64,000 nt of DNA from Isoetes taiwanensis (Eukaryota > Streptophyta > Lycopodiopsida > Isoetales > Isoetaceae): NCBI GenBank assembly GCA_021234155.1, contig JAJEKV010000030.1, positions 17,226,003-17,290,002 on the forward strand, read 5' to 3'. The first letter of the stretch is position 1; each line of letters opens with the position of its first letter. A program made the translations under genes and the position numbers. Under the pieces are notes generated by a model that searched no databases, was not told the origin of the DNA, and was given only the letters and a program-made list of their open reading frames with translations. This document shows, piece after piece, positions 21,386-31,894 of this stretch.

Positions 21386-21547
21386 CATCTGCAAAGCCAT
21401 ACCTATCATCTTCAGTTTCGATGTCATCGTCAGCGTCATTCTCCCCTTCGCCACCCTTAATCTCCGTGCTCTTCTGACTGTTAGAATTGTTATTTTCTAT
21501 TAGTTTCTCTACGCCCTTCACAACTGATATTATTTTAGTATTGGTTC

Positions 21548-23143
21548 CTAGAAATCATTAGAGTCGCTTGGATTATCAATGGCCCCTTCACTCTCGGTTG
21601 CCTTATCAATTAGATCCCTATTAACCTGTGAATCTATTTTATTGTTGCTTGCACCACCTGCAAGGGAGGTAAGGATATCCCCTATGTTCTCCTTTATCAC
21701 ATTACTTTGAGCAAGCCAGTTGGTCATTACTTTCCTTACCAGGCTGCGGATTACTAGTTCCCTCACCAGATTCATCGTCCATCTTTGAATTGGACAAGTC
21801 CACGAGGCTTTTGATTGCTGAAGATTTCAAGTTGTCATAAGGGCCTTTAGGAGATTTGGCAAGTATATGCATGAGGAATGGTTCAAGAAAGTCTTTGGCC
21901 TGCTCATCACTCACAAAGCAGTGACATCTTCTAACACCCATAAGAGCCTCTGGGGCAATATAACCTCCGACTTGAAGCTCCAAGCACGTTGTATCAATTG
22001 GAGCAAAAGCCTCGACGAGGTAAGCAGCCAAAGATGGAGGAGAACCATTTTTATTTAAGGGGCCCTTCTCCTTAATTAGTAGCTCATACTTGATTTCACC
22101 ACTTAGGAGAGGGTCTCGATCCGCATTCTCTTCTGACTCATCCCCGATCCCGATCCCGATCGATCCGATCCCGATCCCGATCCTCGATCCCGATCCGATC
22201 GATCCCGATCCCGATCCCGATCCCGATCCCCGATCCTGATGATAGAATATAGTTGTTAAGTCTGGATCATCTAGAAGAAAACATTCCCATGCACTGGCAC
22301 CATTGGCCTTAGCATTATCATATTCCTCGTCTGACAACATGGATATCATAATGAAGATCACATGTGCCATCTTCCGTGCTGTTCGCAGCTCATTATCCCT
22401 AACATCATATACTAGGTATCCCACCCTAATAACTTTGAGGCACTCCAGATCATGAGCAGCGGATAGTGCATGCAGATGTGAGTCACCTGAAGGACAAATG
22501 ATGATAATAGTGAAGGACCTCTCAGTTGTCAATCCTATACAGCTGGTAAAGAAGATGTTGTAGTCCTTCTGGTTCATCCCCATATCTCCTCTCCCACACC
22601 TACTGTCCAACACAAAGAGTGACATGTTTCTAAGGCAAGTAATTGATTCTGGCAAGAGACCTTTGTACCCAATGGAGACTGAATACTGGACAGTGTCTTC
22701 TTCTCCAGTAATCTTCTTCACAAGGGCCACTTTTCTTCTCAACTTGGCTAGTACTTTAGGGGCAGAGTCTCTTTATGTTTTACATTTTTAGCCTTCTAAT
22801 TCTTTAAGAAGTCCTTTGACCAGAATACAAACTTCTTGATGTCATTAGTACTGACCTTGTATTTGTCCAGCAATTCAATTTCAGATAATGCCACATCCCC
22901 CGATAGCCTTTGTAACCCAGCTCCTACAGCTGACTTCATTGTACGTACATCCTTCACATGGCTGCAGCACTCAACGAAGAACATCTTATCCTTAGTAAAA
23001 GCACTCTTCTTGTATAAGACTTCCTTCTTTAGGCACTGGTCTAAAACCCAAATGATCTCAGTGTCGTCTAGCCCCTGAGTCTTTCTCATCTCTATCATAT
23101 TCAAGTCAAAGATGCTTACATCAACAGGAGGCACCCTACCCAT
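21548..23143 (-). CDS. C-terminal part of ParB-like transposon gene B (function unknown)
   Basis: Minus-strand coding continues from the ParB-like segment: 23143-22796 (MGRVPPVDVSIFDLN ... FWSKDFL), then 22742-21702 (FVLDSRCGRGDMGMN, TIIIICPSGD and VIRVGYLVYD blocks) and 21775-21548. The 346-residue ORF includes an in-frame GSGSGSIGIG tract encoded by the (CCGATC)n repeat at 22144-22236. The segment LDSRCGRGD ... TIIIICPSGD has the rhythm of a DNA methyltransferase (DPPW ... hydrophobic strand), but the catalytic motif is absent, so I do not assign it. Frame changes between the pieces may be introns or lesions. Confidence 0.5.
22144..22236. repeat. (CCGATC)n coding microsatellite
   Basis: GATCCC/CCGATC hexamers repeat about 15 times with small indels. 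The region stays open on the minus strand as Gly-Ser/Gly-Ile repeats within the 346-residue ORF, an acidic-flanked flexible linker. Confidence 0.85.
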
Positions 23144-23463
23144 AGTATCTGGCAGCTTCTTTTATATATAAGCGTTTCAGAATTCATTCCAGTTGAGCCA
23201 TACTGCCTCTTTGCAAAAGACAATCTTATACGAGTTTGTTGGACCTGACTTGCTAGATGTGCTATCAAAAGGATCTGCATTGTCATCACCACATTTTTTC
23301 TTCGATTTTCTTGCAGTCTTCTTCTTCTCTTGAAAAATTGTCTGCGACAGTCCACTCCAGCAGCTTGAATGCCTCAGACTTTGACCCGCCCTGTCTGATG
23401 TATAATGGACAGCTATATTCCACCCACTGTTGACGGGCATGGCGCAGTTGCTCCACGTATGGA
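23144..23463 (-). CDS. Gene B internal exon region
   Basis: The exon starts at 23463 after TTGTAG and reads (K)SPYVEQLRHARQQWVEYSC, equivalent to YKEPLIEKLQQLRNQ in the plus-strand paralogue. It then continues through frame-shifted pieces to AVWLNWNEF near 23180, joining the next segment at 23143. Frameshifts near 23340 and 23170 indicate decay or small introns. Confidence 0.5.
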
Positions 23464-23861
23464 CTACAATAGTACAGAAATTGAATCAGTATCTTAGAAC
23501 AGAAACACGCCTGGCGTGAATTGAATAGAATTGAATTGATCAACACAAAAAGCACGCCCGGGGTGAAATGAATTAAGCTATTAACGCAATTCACGCCAAG
23601 CGTGCTTTTAAGTCAAAGCAATTCGCGCCAGGCGTGCTTTATGCTGTGTAAAAAGCACGCTTGGTGTGAATTAGATTGAATTAAGCTATTAATGCAATTC
23701 ACGCCAGGTGTGCTTTTAAATCAATTTAATTCACGCCAGGCGTGCTTTAAAACATGTCTGGCATGAATTCAATTGATTTAAAAGCACGTCGGGCGTGAAT
23801 TAAAATGATTTAAAAGCATGGCTGAATATTAAAATGATAATATCCTACTGTAGTTAATTAC
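23464..23861 (-). repeat. Gene B intron filled with CACGCC/GGCGTG dyads
   Basis: The intron begins GTAATTAACT at 23861 and ends TTGTAG at 23464. Between 23503 and 23825 it carries about ten copies of an inverted-repeat word with consensus AATTCACGCCAGGCGTGCTT, in both half-site orientations and about 30-40 bases apart; several are perfect CACGCC(A/T)GGCGTG-type dyads. The spaces between are mostly AATTGATTTAA-like. Splicing across it gives LYKSPYVEQL, whereas the plus-strand paralogue is continuous at that codon (VYKEPLIEKL). So the intron appears to be an insertion. Confidence 0.7.
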
Positions 23862-24963
23862 CTTTTGTATAGAAATGCCTTCCCCATTTCCTTTGAAATT
23901 GCACTAATCTTAGCCATATCTGCAGGTGAAGTATTGGCATCCAAGAGTCGACACCTCCTATATGCATAATAATTGTAGAACATGGTTTGGTCTGTTTGTT
24001 CTGCCTGCCTAATGAGGGCCTTTTGTGCCTCAACGGAATGCTGCCTGTCGATGATGACGAATTTAATGTCATCATTTTCTAATAACTCCTCGGAGTTCGA
24101 TCACACAGCAGGCTTGTTCGTGAATGAATCCCAAGGTAACACATTTGCTGGCATAGGCATTTGACATGGATTACTAATCATGCTCTGAGCAATCTCCATG
24201 GCATGTGCTGGATTATATCTTTTGTTAACATAAATGGAGCTTGGTGAACGGATGAGGCGATTCACATGGAGCTGAAAAGTTGTCTTAAGTCCACATGGAT
24301 AATGGTCAGAGTACTTATTCAGCTTGCTCATGGCCTCTAGCTGTGCAATTCTGTCTTGTTCATTCCCAAACACGAAAGCCTCTATGCCTTCGACAACTGC
24401 AGGTTGAACATCCTTCCCTAGATTCAGGACCCTCCTAGAAGCTTTCAAGTCAGCTAATTCTCTAGCTTGCTGCAAGTAGTAACTTGGTGTCGGCTTATTG
24501 AACATGCCTCTACGCACAGCTATAACCCCGTTGCAAATAGATATTGGTGTAACTGCTACATTAGTGGGCCAGCCATACTTAGAACATGTCTCACCGTTCA
24601 CATATGTCTTCATGAAAGTATCTTTGTATGTAGTAGCTCTACAATCAGTAAGTATGACCAGATCTTTCTTCTGCTTATGTGTTATCTCCAAGAGCAATTT
24701 GCAGTTGCCAGTTGGTGTCGTCCTCTTCCTCACAAGAGATTAGGATCCCTTGTTTGGTCATCTTGTCTGCTTCCTTTTTCCTCGAGAAGAGCGTTAAATC
24801 GAGCTTGCCATTTGTCTTGGCGAGGTCAATGTACCACTTGGCACCCTCATCCATTTCCTCTTCAGGGCATGCAGGGTCAGTGGTTGCTATAAGAATAGAC
24901 CCTTCATCATCTAAGGTGAGATCATATAGTATTACATCTGGGTCATCTACCTTTGAAGCGTGA
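23862..24963 (-). pseudogene. ParB/Srx-like domain protein (gene B), N-terminal and central part
   Basis: Minus-strand coding starts near 24955 (VDDPDVILYDLTLDDEGS ... KWYIDLAKTNG), shifts frame near 24725, and continues from 24733 to 23862 in one frame broken only by a TGA at about 24100. The ParB-like part has an N-terminal IYVNKRYNPAHAMEIAQSM block (helix that surveys positions, like ..NP.Q.R...EEL..SI) and FVIIDRQHSVEAQKAL (like the ParB E-G-H/E-R-R-..A strand-turn-helix). Then follows RRCRLLDANTSPADMAKIS, aligned with RRSRVLNGNLSNKEYIQLS in the paralogue at 35.4 kb. ParB-fold proteins bind DNA or hydrolyse nucleotides; here the role is unknown. The family call is from motif pattern only. 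Confidence 0.5.
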
Positions 24964-25232
24964 TTTAATTAATTGGAGAGAATAACGCAATTTTGAGAAT
25001 TTCAAGCACAGCTAATTTGCTCAAGCACAAATACTTTCACCTACTTCTTGAGCCCAAGATAGATGAGGTCACATGATACATATATCTATACAAATTATGC
25101 ATTATATTTGTACGTGTACATGATACTTGTACACGCTCAATAATGGTGCTACAATGTACACCAATAATTCACATCAATAATTTTACTTGACTATAAAAAC
25201 AGCTCCATTCGGTGGTAGAGGTCATGCATCTC

Positions 25233-25478
25233 CCATGGCCTACTTGCCTCCTCGTCCGGAGCACATCCAGACCATCAAGTGCTCCATGAGCTACAATGAT
25301 CTTGGTGATTGCGAGAGAAAAGGGTGTCAAACTTGATCCCTATCTGCAATCCAAAGCTAATGGTCATGAGATTCGTTGCCTCGGGCTAACTCGTGTTGTG
25401 ATCCACCTTATTTGGCTTCCTGATCGCGAGATCTATGAGCTGAATGCCATCACTTCAGCAGGTGTTGATGATGAGTGA
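25233..25478 (+). pseudogene. Small ORF of unknown function, first copy (frameshifted)
   Basis: The equivalent ATG (MAYLPPRPEHIQTIKCSMSY) is near 25240. A one-base insertion around 25310-25325 shifts the frame before the LDPYLQSKANG block, and the remaining sequence reads to GVDDE and a stop at 25476-25478. Only the downstream half shows as an open frame. A TATAAAAA lies just upstream at about 25192-25199. Confidence 0.6.
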
Positions 25479-25871
25479 ATCAGTGATGATTTGTGCACCT
25501 GTTAAGGATATAATGATATAAGCACTTCTGAAATATGTAAGGATGTATAAGCATAGTGAATATTATTTGATGTCTCGAACCTGAGTAATTTGTAACGTTG
25601 TGCTCGTCGACCTCCACTTTTTCTGCAAGCAGTCCCTAATTTCAAGCACACCTAATTTACTCAAGCACAAAGACTTTTTACCTACTAAAGTCCAAGATAC
25701 ATGATTACGCATGATACATATGTCCATACAAATTATGCGTTATACTTATAAGTGTACATGATACTGTACGTGCTCAATAATGGAGGCACAATGCACACCA
25801 ATAATTCACCTCAATAATTTTACTTGACTATAAAAGCAGCTCCATTCGTTGGTAGAGATTATTCATCTCCT

Positions 25872-26114
25872 ATGGATTATTCGCCTACTCCTGTGCACCA
25901 CATCGAGGCGATCAAGTGCTCAATGAGCTACAATGATCTTGTCGGTTGTCAAATAAGGGGCATTCTTCTAGATCCCTACCTGCAATCCAAAGCTAATGGT
26001 GCTGAGATTCGTTGCCCCGGGCTAACTCGTGTTATGATCCACCTTATTTGGCTTCCTGAGCGCAATAACTATGAGATATCAGGGATCACCTCAGCAGGTG
26101 TTGAGGATGAGTGA
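25872..26114 (+). CDS. Small ORF of unknown function, second copy (intact)
   Basis: 80 codons from ATG at 25872: MDYSPTPVHHIEAIKCSMSY ... LDPYLQSKANG ... THE-like core RVMIHLIWLP and an acidic end GVEDE. The reading frame is also open upstream to 25824. A TATAAAA box lies at 25829-25835, 40 bases before the ATG. No signal peptide or membrane segment. I recognise no family. Conservation of frame between the two tandem copies (with many third-position differences) argues that it was coding when duplicated. It could also be an exon of a larger gene. Confidence 0.5.
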   Translation: MDYSPTPVHHIEAIKCSMSYNDLVGCQIRGILLDPYLQSKANGAEIRCPGLTRVMIHLIWLPERNNYEISGITSAGVEDE

Positions 26115-26252
26115 ATCAGAATTTCAGCAATATATAATGTAGTGATGTTCTGGCATATAAGATATAGTAATGCATAAGAGCACTTGTACTTGTATTAATC
26201 TGAAATATGCAGAGATTAATAAAATATAACTACCTTAATGTACCTTGAAGAC

Positions 26253-29207
26253 TCAAGTTTCATCTCTGTCCTCTGAGGCCTCTTTGGCAAGTAATTCTTG
26301 TAATTGAGCCGCTACACTCGCAGGTATCACTACCATCTAAGGCTTGTCCTTGACTGACCAACCATAGTCTATGGTTTTGAGATGTTGATAACGCGGCCTG
26401 TCGTTCGGATTTGGCCTCCACCTTTTATGCCAACAGTCCCTATACTGTTGTTCATAAGAGGTACCTTTTCCTGCTATCGGCTCCCACACCAAGACACAAA
26501 CACCTCTTCGTAGTGGGGAAGAGTTCAGTCTTGCACATGCTCCTCTTCAGCAAAGGCCATCCATGCAAGAGATGAGTCTCCTGGTCTAATGAGCAAGAGC
26601 ATACCCTTCTTGACATCTTGGTAGGGATCGAATGTTTCAACTGGGTTTTGTGGTTTATCCTTTGCAGGGCTGACATAGTGCGGACATGTTATGTACTCGT
26701 TGAGCATTATTGACTCAGGCTCCATTAGCACGGACTGTCTAGTGAGAGGCCAGAAGTCTTTAATTTCCTGGGTTCCAGGTGGGACCTGTCCAAGTGCATG
26801 CATCAGAGTCGACCAATAGTCAATAACCTCATTCATATGGGCATTAGACCATGAGTTTACACCACCATGAGATATGTTTGCCCAATGCATCATGTACTTC
26901 GCAATGGACGAGCGTAAAGCACCCATATCTTTGAGGCTATCATATGGCTTCACAGACTTAGGTGTTCCTGTAGGTATTATTGGCATACCATCTGCATCTG
27001 CCTTCCACATTCTTATTCCATTCTCAGGGAGCCATTCTCGATGCCCTGGCCTCATCTTGTAATACATAAGTGGCCATCCATCTTTCATGACAAATTTGAA
27101 GAGCAGGGGCTCCAGATGCCCAACCAAGCGATCCTTCTTGTCTGGAATGTATCCTTTCACAAATGACTTCCAATCAGGAACTTCAGTGACTAGGTACGGA
27201 GCCGGTGCTTTGGTACTACAGTCTCGAAATAGCTGCATTAGTTCAGGAATGGTATGAGTGCATCCAACCTGCGCAATAATGTTGAGTAATTCCCGAACGA
27301 TACATCAATGTCATCATGGGTATGGCCGACCATCATAAATCTAAGTTGTGTCTGATAAAAAACCCCCAGCCATACAAGATAAGAAAGGTAGGAAAAGAGA
27401 TAGCTGTTCTTGTTCTGGCCAGAGCAATTGTCCAATTGTAAATATAGCCTTCTAGGTAGATGTTTGGGGTGAGCTGGAGCACTAGGAGGGGCCATAAATT
27501 CTTGTCCAGTGCTATTGACCTTTTTAGTCCTCAATGCCATAGTGTTGAGGACTGCTCGTCCCCATGCACAATCAGGGCGCTCCACTTCTCTTAAATGGCC
27601 CCAGTTGTCTCTCGAAGCATCCTCCAAGGTTTTAAGCGCGTGGTTCAAGGATCCAATATGAAAATTAGAATCATCCTTGTGAAAAATGACCCAAAGCCCC
27701 AATACCATGGCCATGCATCAATGCACCTGTCACACTTACTTTCAAGCGTTATCCTTTCCACACTGATTTGGCTAACTTCTCCAATCTAGGTACCATTGTC
27801 TTGTTCTGATCCATCTTGTCATGAATGATTGTCAGAGCTTGCTCAGGAGCACAATGCGATAAAGCTCTCCACGACCAATACAGGCTCCTACAAGAAATCT
27901 GTGCTGTCATGTGTGCCTTCCTTTCGATCTGCAATTCTCTTCTCTCTACTGGATCTCTTGTCTTAGCCATTTTCTCTTTTATTACAATACAGCTATTGCA
28001 CTTGGAGAAAGCTATTCTCTTCGCAATTGCAACCTCTGGGTGGTGTAACTTCCATCCCCCTAAGAATGATGATTGGGAGATGTGCTTGCCTGTCATCTCC
28101 ACTACACTGGCATCCACCTCGTTGGAGAATGTCCTTCTTTGTTAAGACAGAAGGGAGCCTCTTCATACACCTTCATTAGTGATTTTTGACCTGTGCGGCA
28201 TCGTCTCTGCATTCTCATCTATGAACATAGACAGTAGGGCATTTCTTGCTAGAGTGTACGACCTTGGTTTCTTTGAGCCCATATTACCATGTTCAGCAAC
28301 CCTATGAACTAGCAAGGAAAAGTTTACGCCACTTATAGAAAGTTGACATTGGAATGCTGTAAGCTTTGTGCCATGCTTTCAAGCATACTTGCTTGTTATT
28401 CAGCATCACCTTCCGGACTTGCCCATCTTCTGAGCAAAGGTCAAGCATGTTATAAGCAAAGGTGGTCCTGTCCGATGCACTCATGTTCCAAAAGAAACTT
28501 CGCATGCATTTGATCTCCAGGTGGAGAAAAGGGCACAGCATCTGCGAATGCAGCAAATTATGGACTTGAAGTCTAGAATAGAGGCCGCAGTGATTTTCTT
28601 ATCAACCTTGCATGGGGTAGCAGGTGTTCGTAGTGTTCGATTTACCATTCTATAAGATCTCTTTCGAGTCTTAGGAACTTCCGCTTGCATTGCATATGGT
28701 TCTGCTGCGATACTATGTTCTTTCACAGCCTTTATGAGAGTTGATACTGGGATATTGTCAACTAACACGAACGCATTGGACCACCTCACCAGATCGTGCA
28801 GTTGTGGCATTTCAGCACAAGCTTGGCATCTCATAGACGGCTTCTCTGGCATGGGGCATATCTTCATCACGGTGGCAGCCAAGAAGTCTTCCCCTAATCT
28901 TATGTCGCCAACTGCCTGGTTAGGATCAGTGAAAATGATCACTCCGTGTGCGAGGTCGATATGTCACCTTCTGGTGCGAGGGATGCTATAGAATTAATAG
29001 GCCATAGAATGAAACTCCCGAGAGAATCTCCGAGTTTTGAAATCTCCGCTTCTGGATATGGCAAGGGTATGTTGCTATCCAAAATCTTATCCATAGACAC
29101 TACCACAGTGCCCCCGGCAAGGGCAAGTTGTGATGTTTGTTGAAGCCATGTACTTTGCCCTCGCCAACTTTGACACTGTTGGATAATATAGATCTTGCCT
29201 CAGCCAT
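26253..29207 (-). pseudogene. Gene A: DUF7869-type transposase-like protein
   Basis: From ATG at 29207 the minus strand reads VGEGKVHGF, then in another frame GTVVVSMDKIL ... GSFILWPINSI (DUF8039-like, seen in plant transposon proteins), TDPNQAVGDIRLGEDFLAATV, then CMRSFFWNMS and VCLKAWHKAYSIPMSTFYKW. The core has HDKMDQNKT, LYLQLDNCSGQNKN (LDN..NKN) and VGHTHDDIDVSFG, the RNase H-like DUF7869 signature. C-terminal blocks are HWANISHGG, WSTLMHALGQ and YRDCWHKRWRPNPNDRP, ending at 26253. Frameshifts lie near 28565, 27720, 27258, 26530 and 29120, so the copy is dead or contains small introns there. A paralogue is at 50.1-51.8 kb. Confidence 0.75.
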
Positions 29208-29725
29208 TTTGAACCGACAGGGCCGACACTGCAACGAGAAATCGCGGTGGCGATGATGCGCAGCACTAAATGCTTTTATGATGGAAGATGTTGAACAGCA
29301 AGAAAAACCAGAGCTGATGAAGATCGCGCCCGCGATCTAGCTGAGAACTCCCGGGCTTTTACAAGTAGGGTCCAATGATGAGACAAGATTGCTCGAATGC
29401 CAAAGCACGTTTGCTAGAATGCCAATATATGCATGTTTTTAGCTGATGAAGATCGTTGTCGCGAACTAATTGAGGATCTACAGATTTGTCCACACAACGG
29501 ACATTAAATTAGTCAGTTTGCTACGACGTTTGAATAAAGACATGTGAAGCAATTTCTGTAGAATTATGGTTTTTGGAAAGCAATTGATAATTTGATTGGT
29601 ACACCAGGTTGATTGTTATATTCTGAAATTCATTTCAGACTCACTCAAGAAGTATTTAATATATAAACGTCTAACTACTACTGCTCTCTAACTCGTTCAT
29701 TAGATACAATCACGTTAAAATGATA
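29208..29725. other. Presumed 5' region of gene A with GATCGCG dyads
   Basis: ATCGCGGTGGCGATG (about 29253), GATCGCGCCCGCGATC (about 29323, palindrome with two central mismatches) and GATCGTTGTCGCGA (about 29449) occur in the 250 bases upstream of the gene A start. The same word family fills intron 1 of the plus-strand ParB-like gene. Confidence 0.5.
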
Positions 29726-29752
29726 CTAGTAAGGTGCCCAGCGTTGCTCGGC
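29726..29752 (-). mobile_element. Helitron-like 3' terminus B
   Basis: Minus strand GCCGAGCAACGCTGGGC (one arm mismatch) at 29752-29736, then ACCTTA and CTAG ending at 29726, then T. It is the same terminal family as 19147 and 44815. The body would lie to the right, over the EB1 exons. Confidence 0.6.
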
Positions 29753-31435
29753 AAAAATTGGGCGTCCTATGTGAAGAATAGAGTAATATGAAGTACCTTC
29801 AATGGACGTTCCGTGTGATTAGTAGAGTATAAATGTCTTATATGTATTATACCATGTTGAATTTTGTGAAAATCGACTTATGTTGAAAGAATAGAGTATT
29901 AAGTACCTTGGATGGGTGTTCCATGTGAGTGTAACTGTATGTTGAAGTTTGTGAAACTCGACTTATATTGAAATCTTTGAACTTAGGAAAGCTGATAAGG
30001 ATCGAGCCAACCTCTTTTTATTGGACAATTAAATTGTCTCATTCTCATACCTTTTAAAGCATACCTTGCAATTATTTTTCATATGTTGGTGGAATATAGT
30101 TGCATTTTGTGGGAGGTCTAGATAAGAACTTTGTAAATTAGGTTCATAGAATTTTAACAAAGTACTTTAACATGAAATTTAACAAAGTTGGACATAGAGA
30201 GTGTAGTAGCACAATTATTCATACCTTTTAACGTGTATCTTAAAATTATCTTAAAATTTCTTTCCAAGAAGTGTTGTTACGTTGCATAGGAGTGACATAT
30301 GGGTTCTATTTTAAGCCAACGCTCTTTTTATTTTCATATCTAATTGAACCAATAGAAAATAATGTGGAATGTTTTTGTGGGCTTTGAATGAATAAATGGA
30401 TACGGAAAGGAAATGGCATAAACAATAAGTTGTCTTGCCAATAGTAGAAGTTACTCCTTTGGGCTTTGAATGAATACAGAGATATGAAAATAGCATAAAA
30501 ACTAAGCTATTGTCTTCCCAAAGATAACAATACCCTTCATTTTCAAAAGCATTTTGTCAAATCTTATTTAAAAGTAGTTGAAGCGCAGATATATTTTTTT
30601 AACAAAATAATGTAACCTCGAAGTCTAGAAGAGGGATTCTTGAATATTTCGTGGAGCAATCTATATTAGGATATACTTGGAAGTATTTATGAGACAACCA
30701 TAATGATTGGACCTAATCTTTTCAACTGAATTCTGTATTTTTGTGACTTCTAAGCTCCATCTATATTAGGATGCACCAGAATATAATCTGTCTAGTTTAG
30801 AATATCTAAGCATCTTCAAATATACATGTACAATACAAAGCTAAATGCTATCTACAGTAGATCTTTCCTTTAGGATTCAGAAGCTTAAATCTGTTGCTAT
30901 AGCTAGAAGGGAGGTTTTTTACAGCAGGCCATACATGTGGTTATATCTACATCAGCTTATGAGCTATTAGAGCAAATAGCAGAGCCAAATGATTACTTAA
31001 CGCAACATAAGTTGCGGTGACCTGAAACAAAAGACTATAAGTCAATATGTAAGCAAAGCCAACTATATAGATTTCCAAATATTAATTAAATGCATATGCC
31101 AAATTCAATGCAATGAGATGATCCAACTAAACATTTGGATGGGCATAAGAAGGTGTAAATTTGCCATTTGTCACATTGCTCCTAAGCACATCAGGCCTGC
31201 TTCAGAGTGCAATTCAAAATATCACCCAAAGACCATGTGAAAGTGGCAATTAGCAGCATTCAAAAAAATGTATTCTTCTGAGCTTAATTTATAGGTAAAT
31301 ACTTACATGAAATTAACCATGCAAATGTGTGGACATTTGGTGCCAGAGTTTTCAAATGAAAACTGGACTGAATTTGTGGATAGAGATGCCTTGTATCAAC
31401 GACATATCAAGAACCTAAATTAAAAGATTACTTAC
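29753..31435. other. AT-rich DNA of the presumed Helitron
   Basis: No gene recognised. Repeats such as AGAATAGAGTA(A/T)TA(T)GAAGTACCTT at about 29776 and 29889, about 110 bases apart, suggest a small degenerate duplication. Confidence 0.4.
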
Positions 31436-31894
31436 TGGGGCAGGTGTTGTTGGCCTTGAGGCACTTGGTGAGTCAGGCTTCTTGTTTGTCTCTTTTTCCG
31501 CCTTTACATGCCCTCTTGTTTGTCTCTTTTCTCACCCTTACATGCGCCTTTCTTCATGGCATTGTAACTGTAAATTTCTTTGTTATTTAGATATCCATTT
31601 CACTACAGTGGAAAAGAAGCCGTGCTTACCTTGCACTTCCGATGCCACTGTTGATGGAAGCACAATATCTCTTTTTGCATAAACTCTAAGTTATCTAATG
31701 CCCTGCCTTTCACCAGTTTCACCTCAATGTGCTATGTAGAAAAACTGGCATTGAGAAAAGAAATTACCTATAATAGACTGGGATCAAAAGTGTAATGCAA
31801 TGCCAACCTTGCTGAGCTGGAGCTTGTTGAACGCATCCTGTAGGACTTTGTAATTCTGGATCATTTCATAATTGTTCTTTGCATCAAAGTTCAC
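31436..31894 (-). pseudogene. EB1 (microtubule end-binding protein) exons, broken
   Basis: Exon a, 31894-31808: [20 protein letters not shown] ending LQLSK, phase 0, with clean AG and GT borders. Exon b, 31731-31630: HIEVKLVKGRALDNLEFMQ, then a 7-base loss (where WM is expected) shifts the frame, after which RYCASINSGIGSAR follows to a GT. Exon c ends at 31436: TNKKPDSPSASRPTTPAP from the linker region. These are the calponin-homology and linker exons of EB1, which tracks growing microtubule plus ends. The N-terminal exon and the EBH domain are missing. A repeated AAAGAGACAAACAAGA lies in exon c. Its place beside a Helitron end in the same orientation suggests capture. Confidence 0.85.

Larger units (their letters stand above)
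25001..26170 (+). repeat. Tandem duplication, period 640 bp
   Basis: The unit starting TTCAAGCACA(G/C)CTAATTT at 25001 recurs at 25641, including AATTATGC, GTGTACATGATAC, CAATAATTTTACTTGACTAT and the small ORF. At the 3' end of the first unit (about 25580-25640) a minus-strand fragment IRDCLQKKWR resembles YRDCWHKRWR from the C-terminus of gene A, so the unit seems to have included the tail of gene A. Confidence 0.8.

Noticed and set aside
23503-23825. CRISPR-like array
   Set aside because: Repeats are short palindromes with repetitive linkers in a eukaryotic intron; spacers are not unique.
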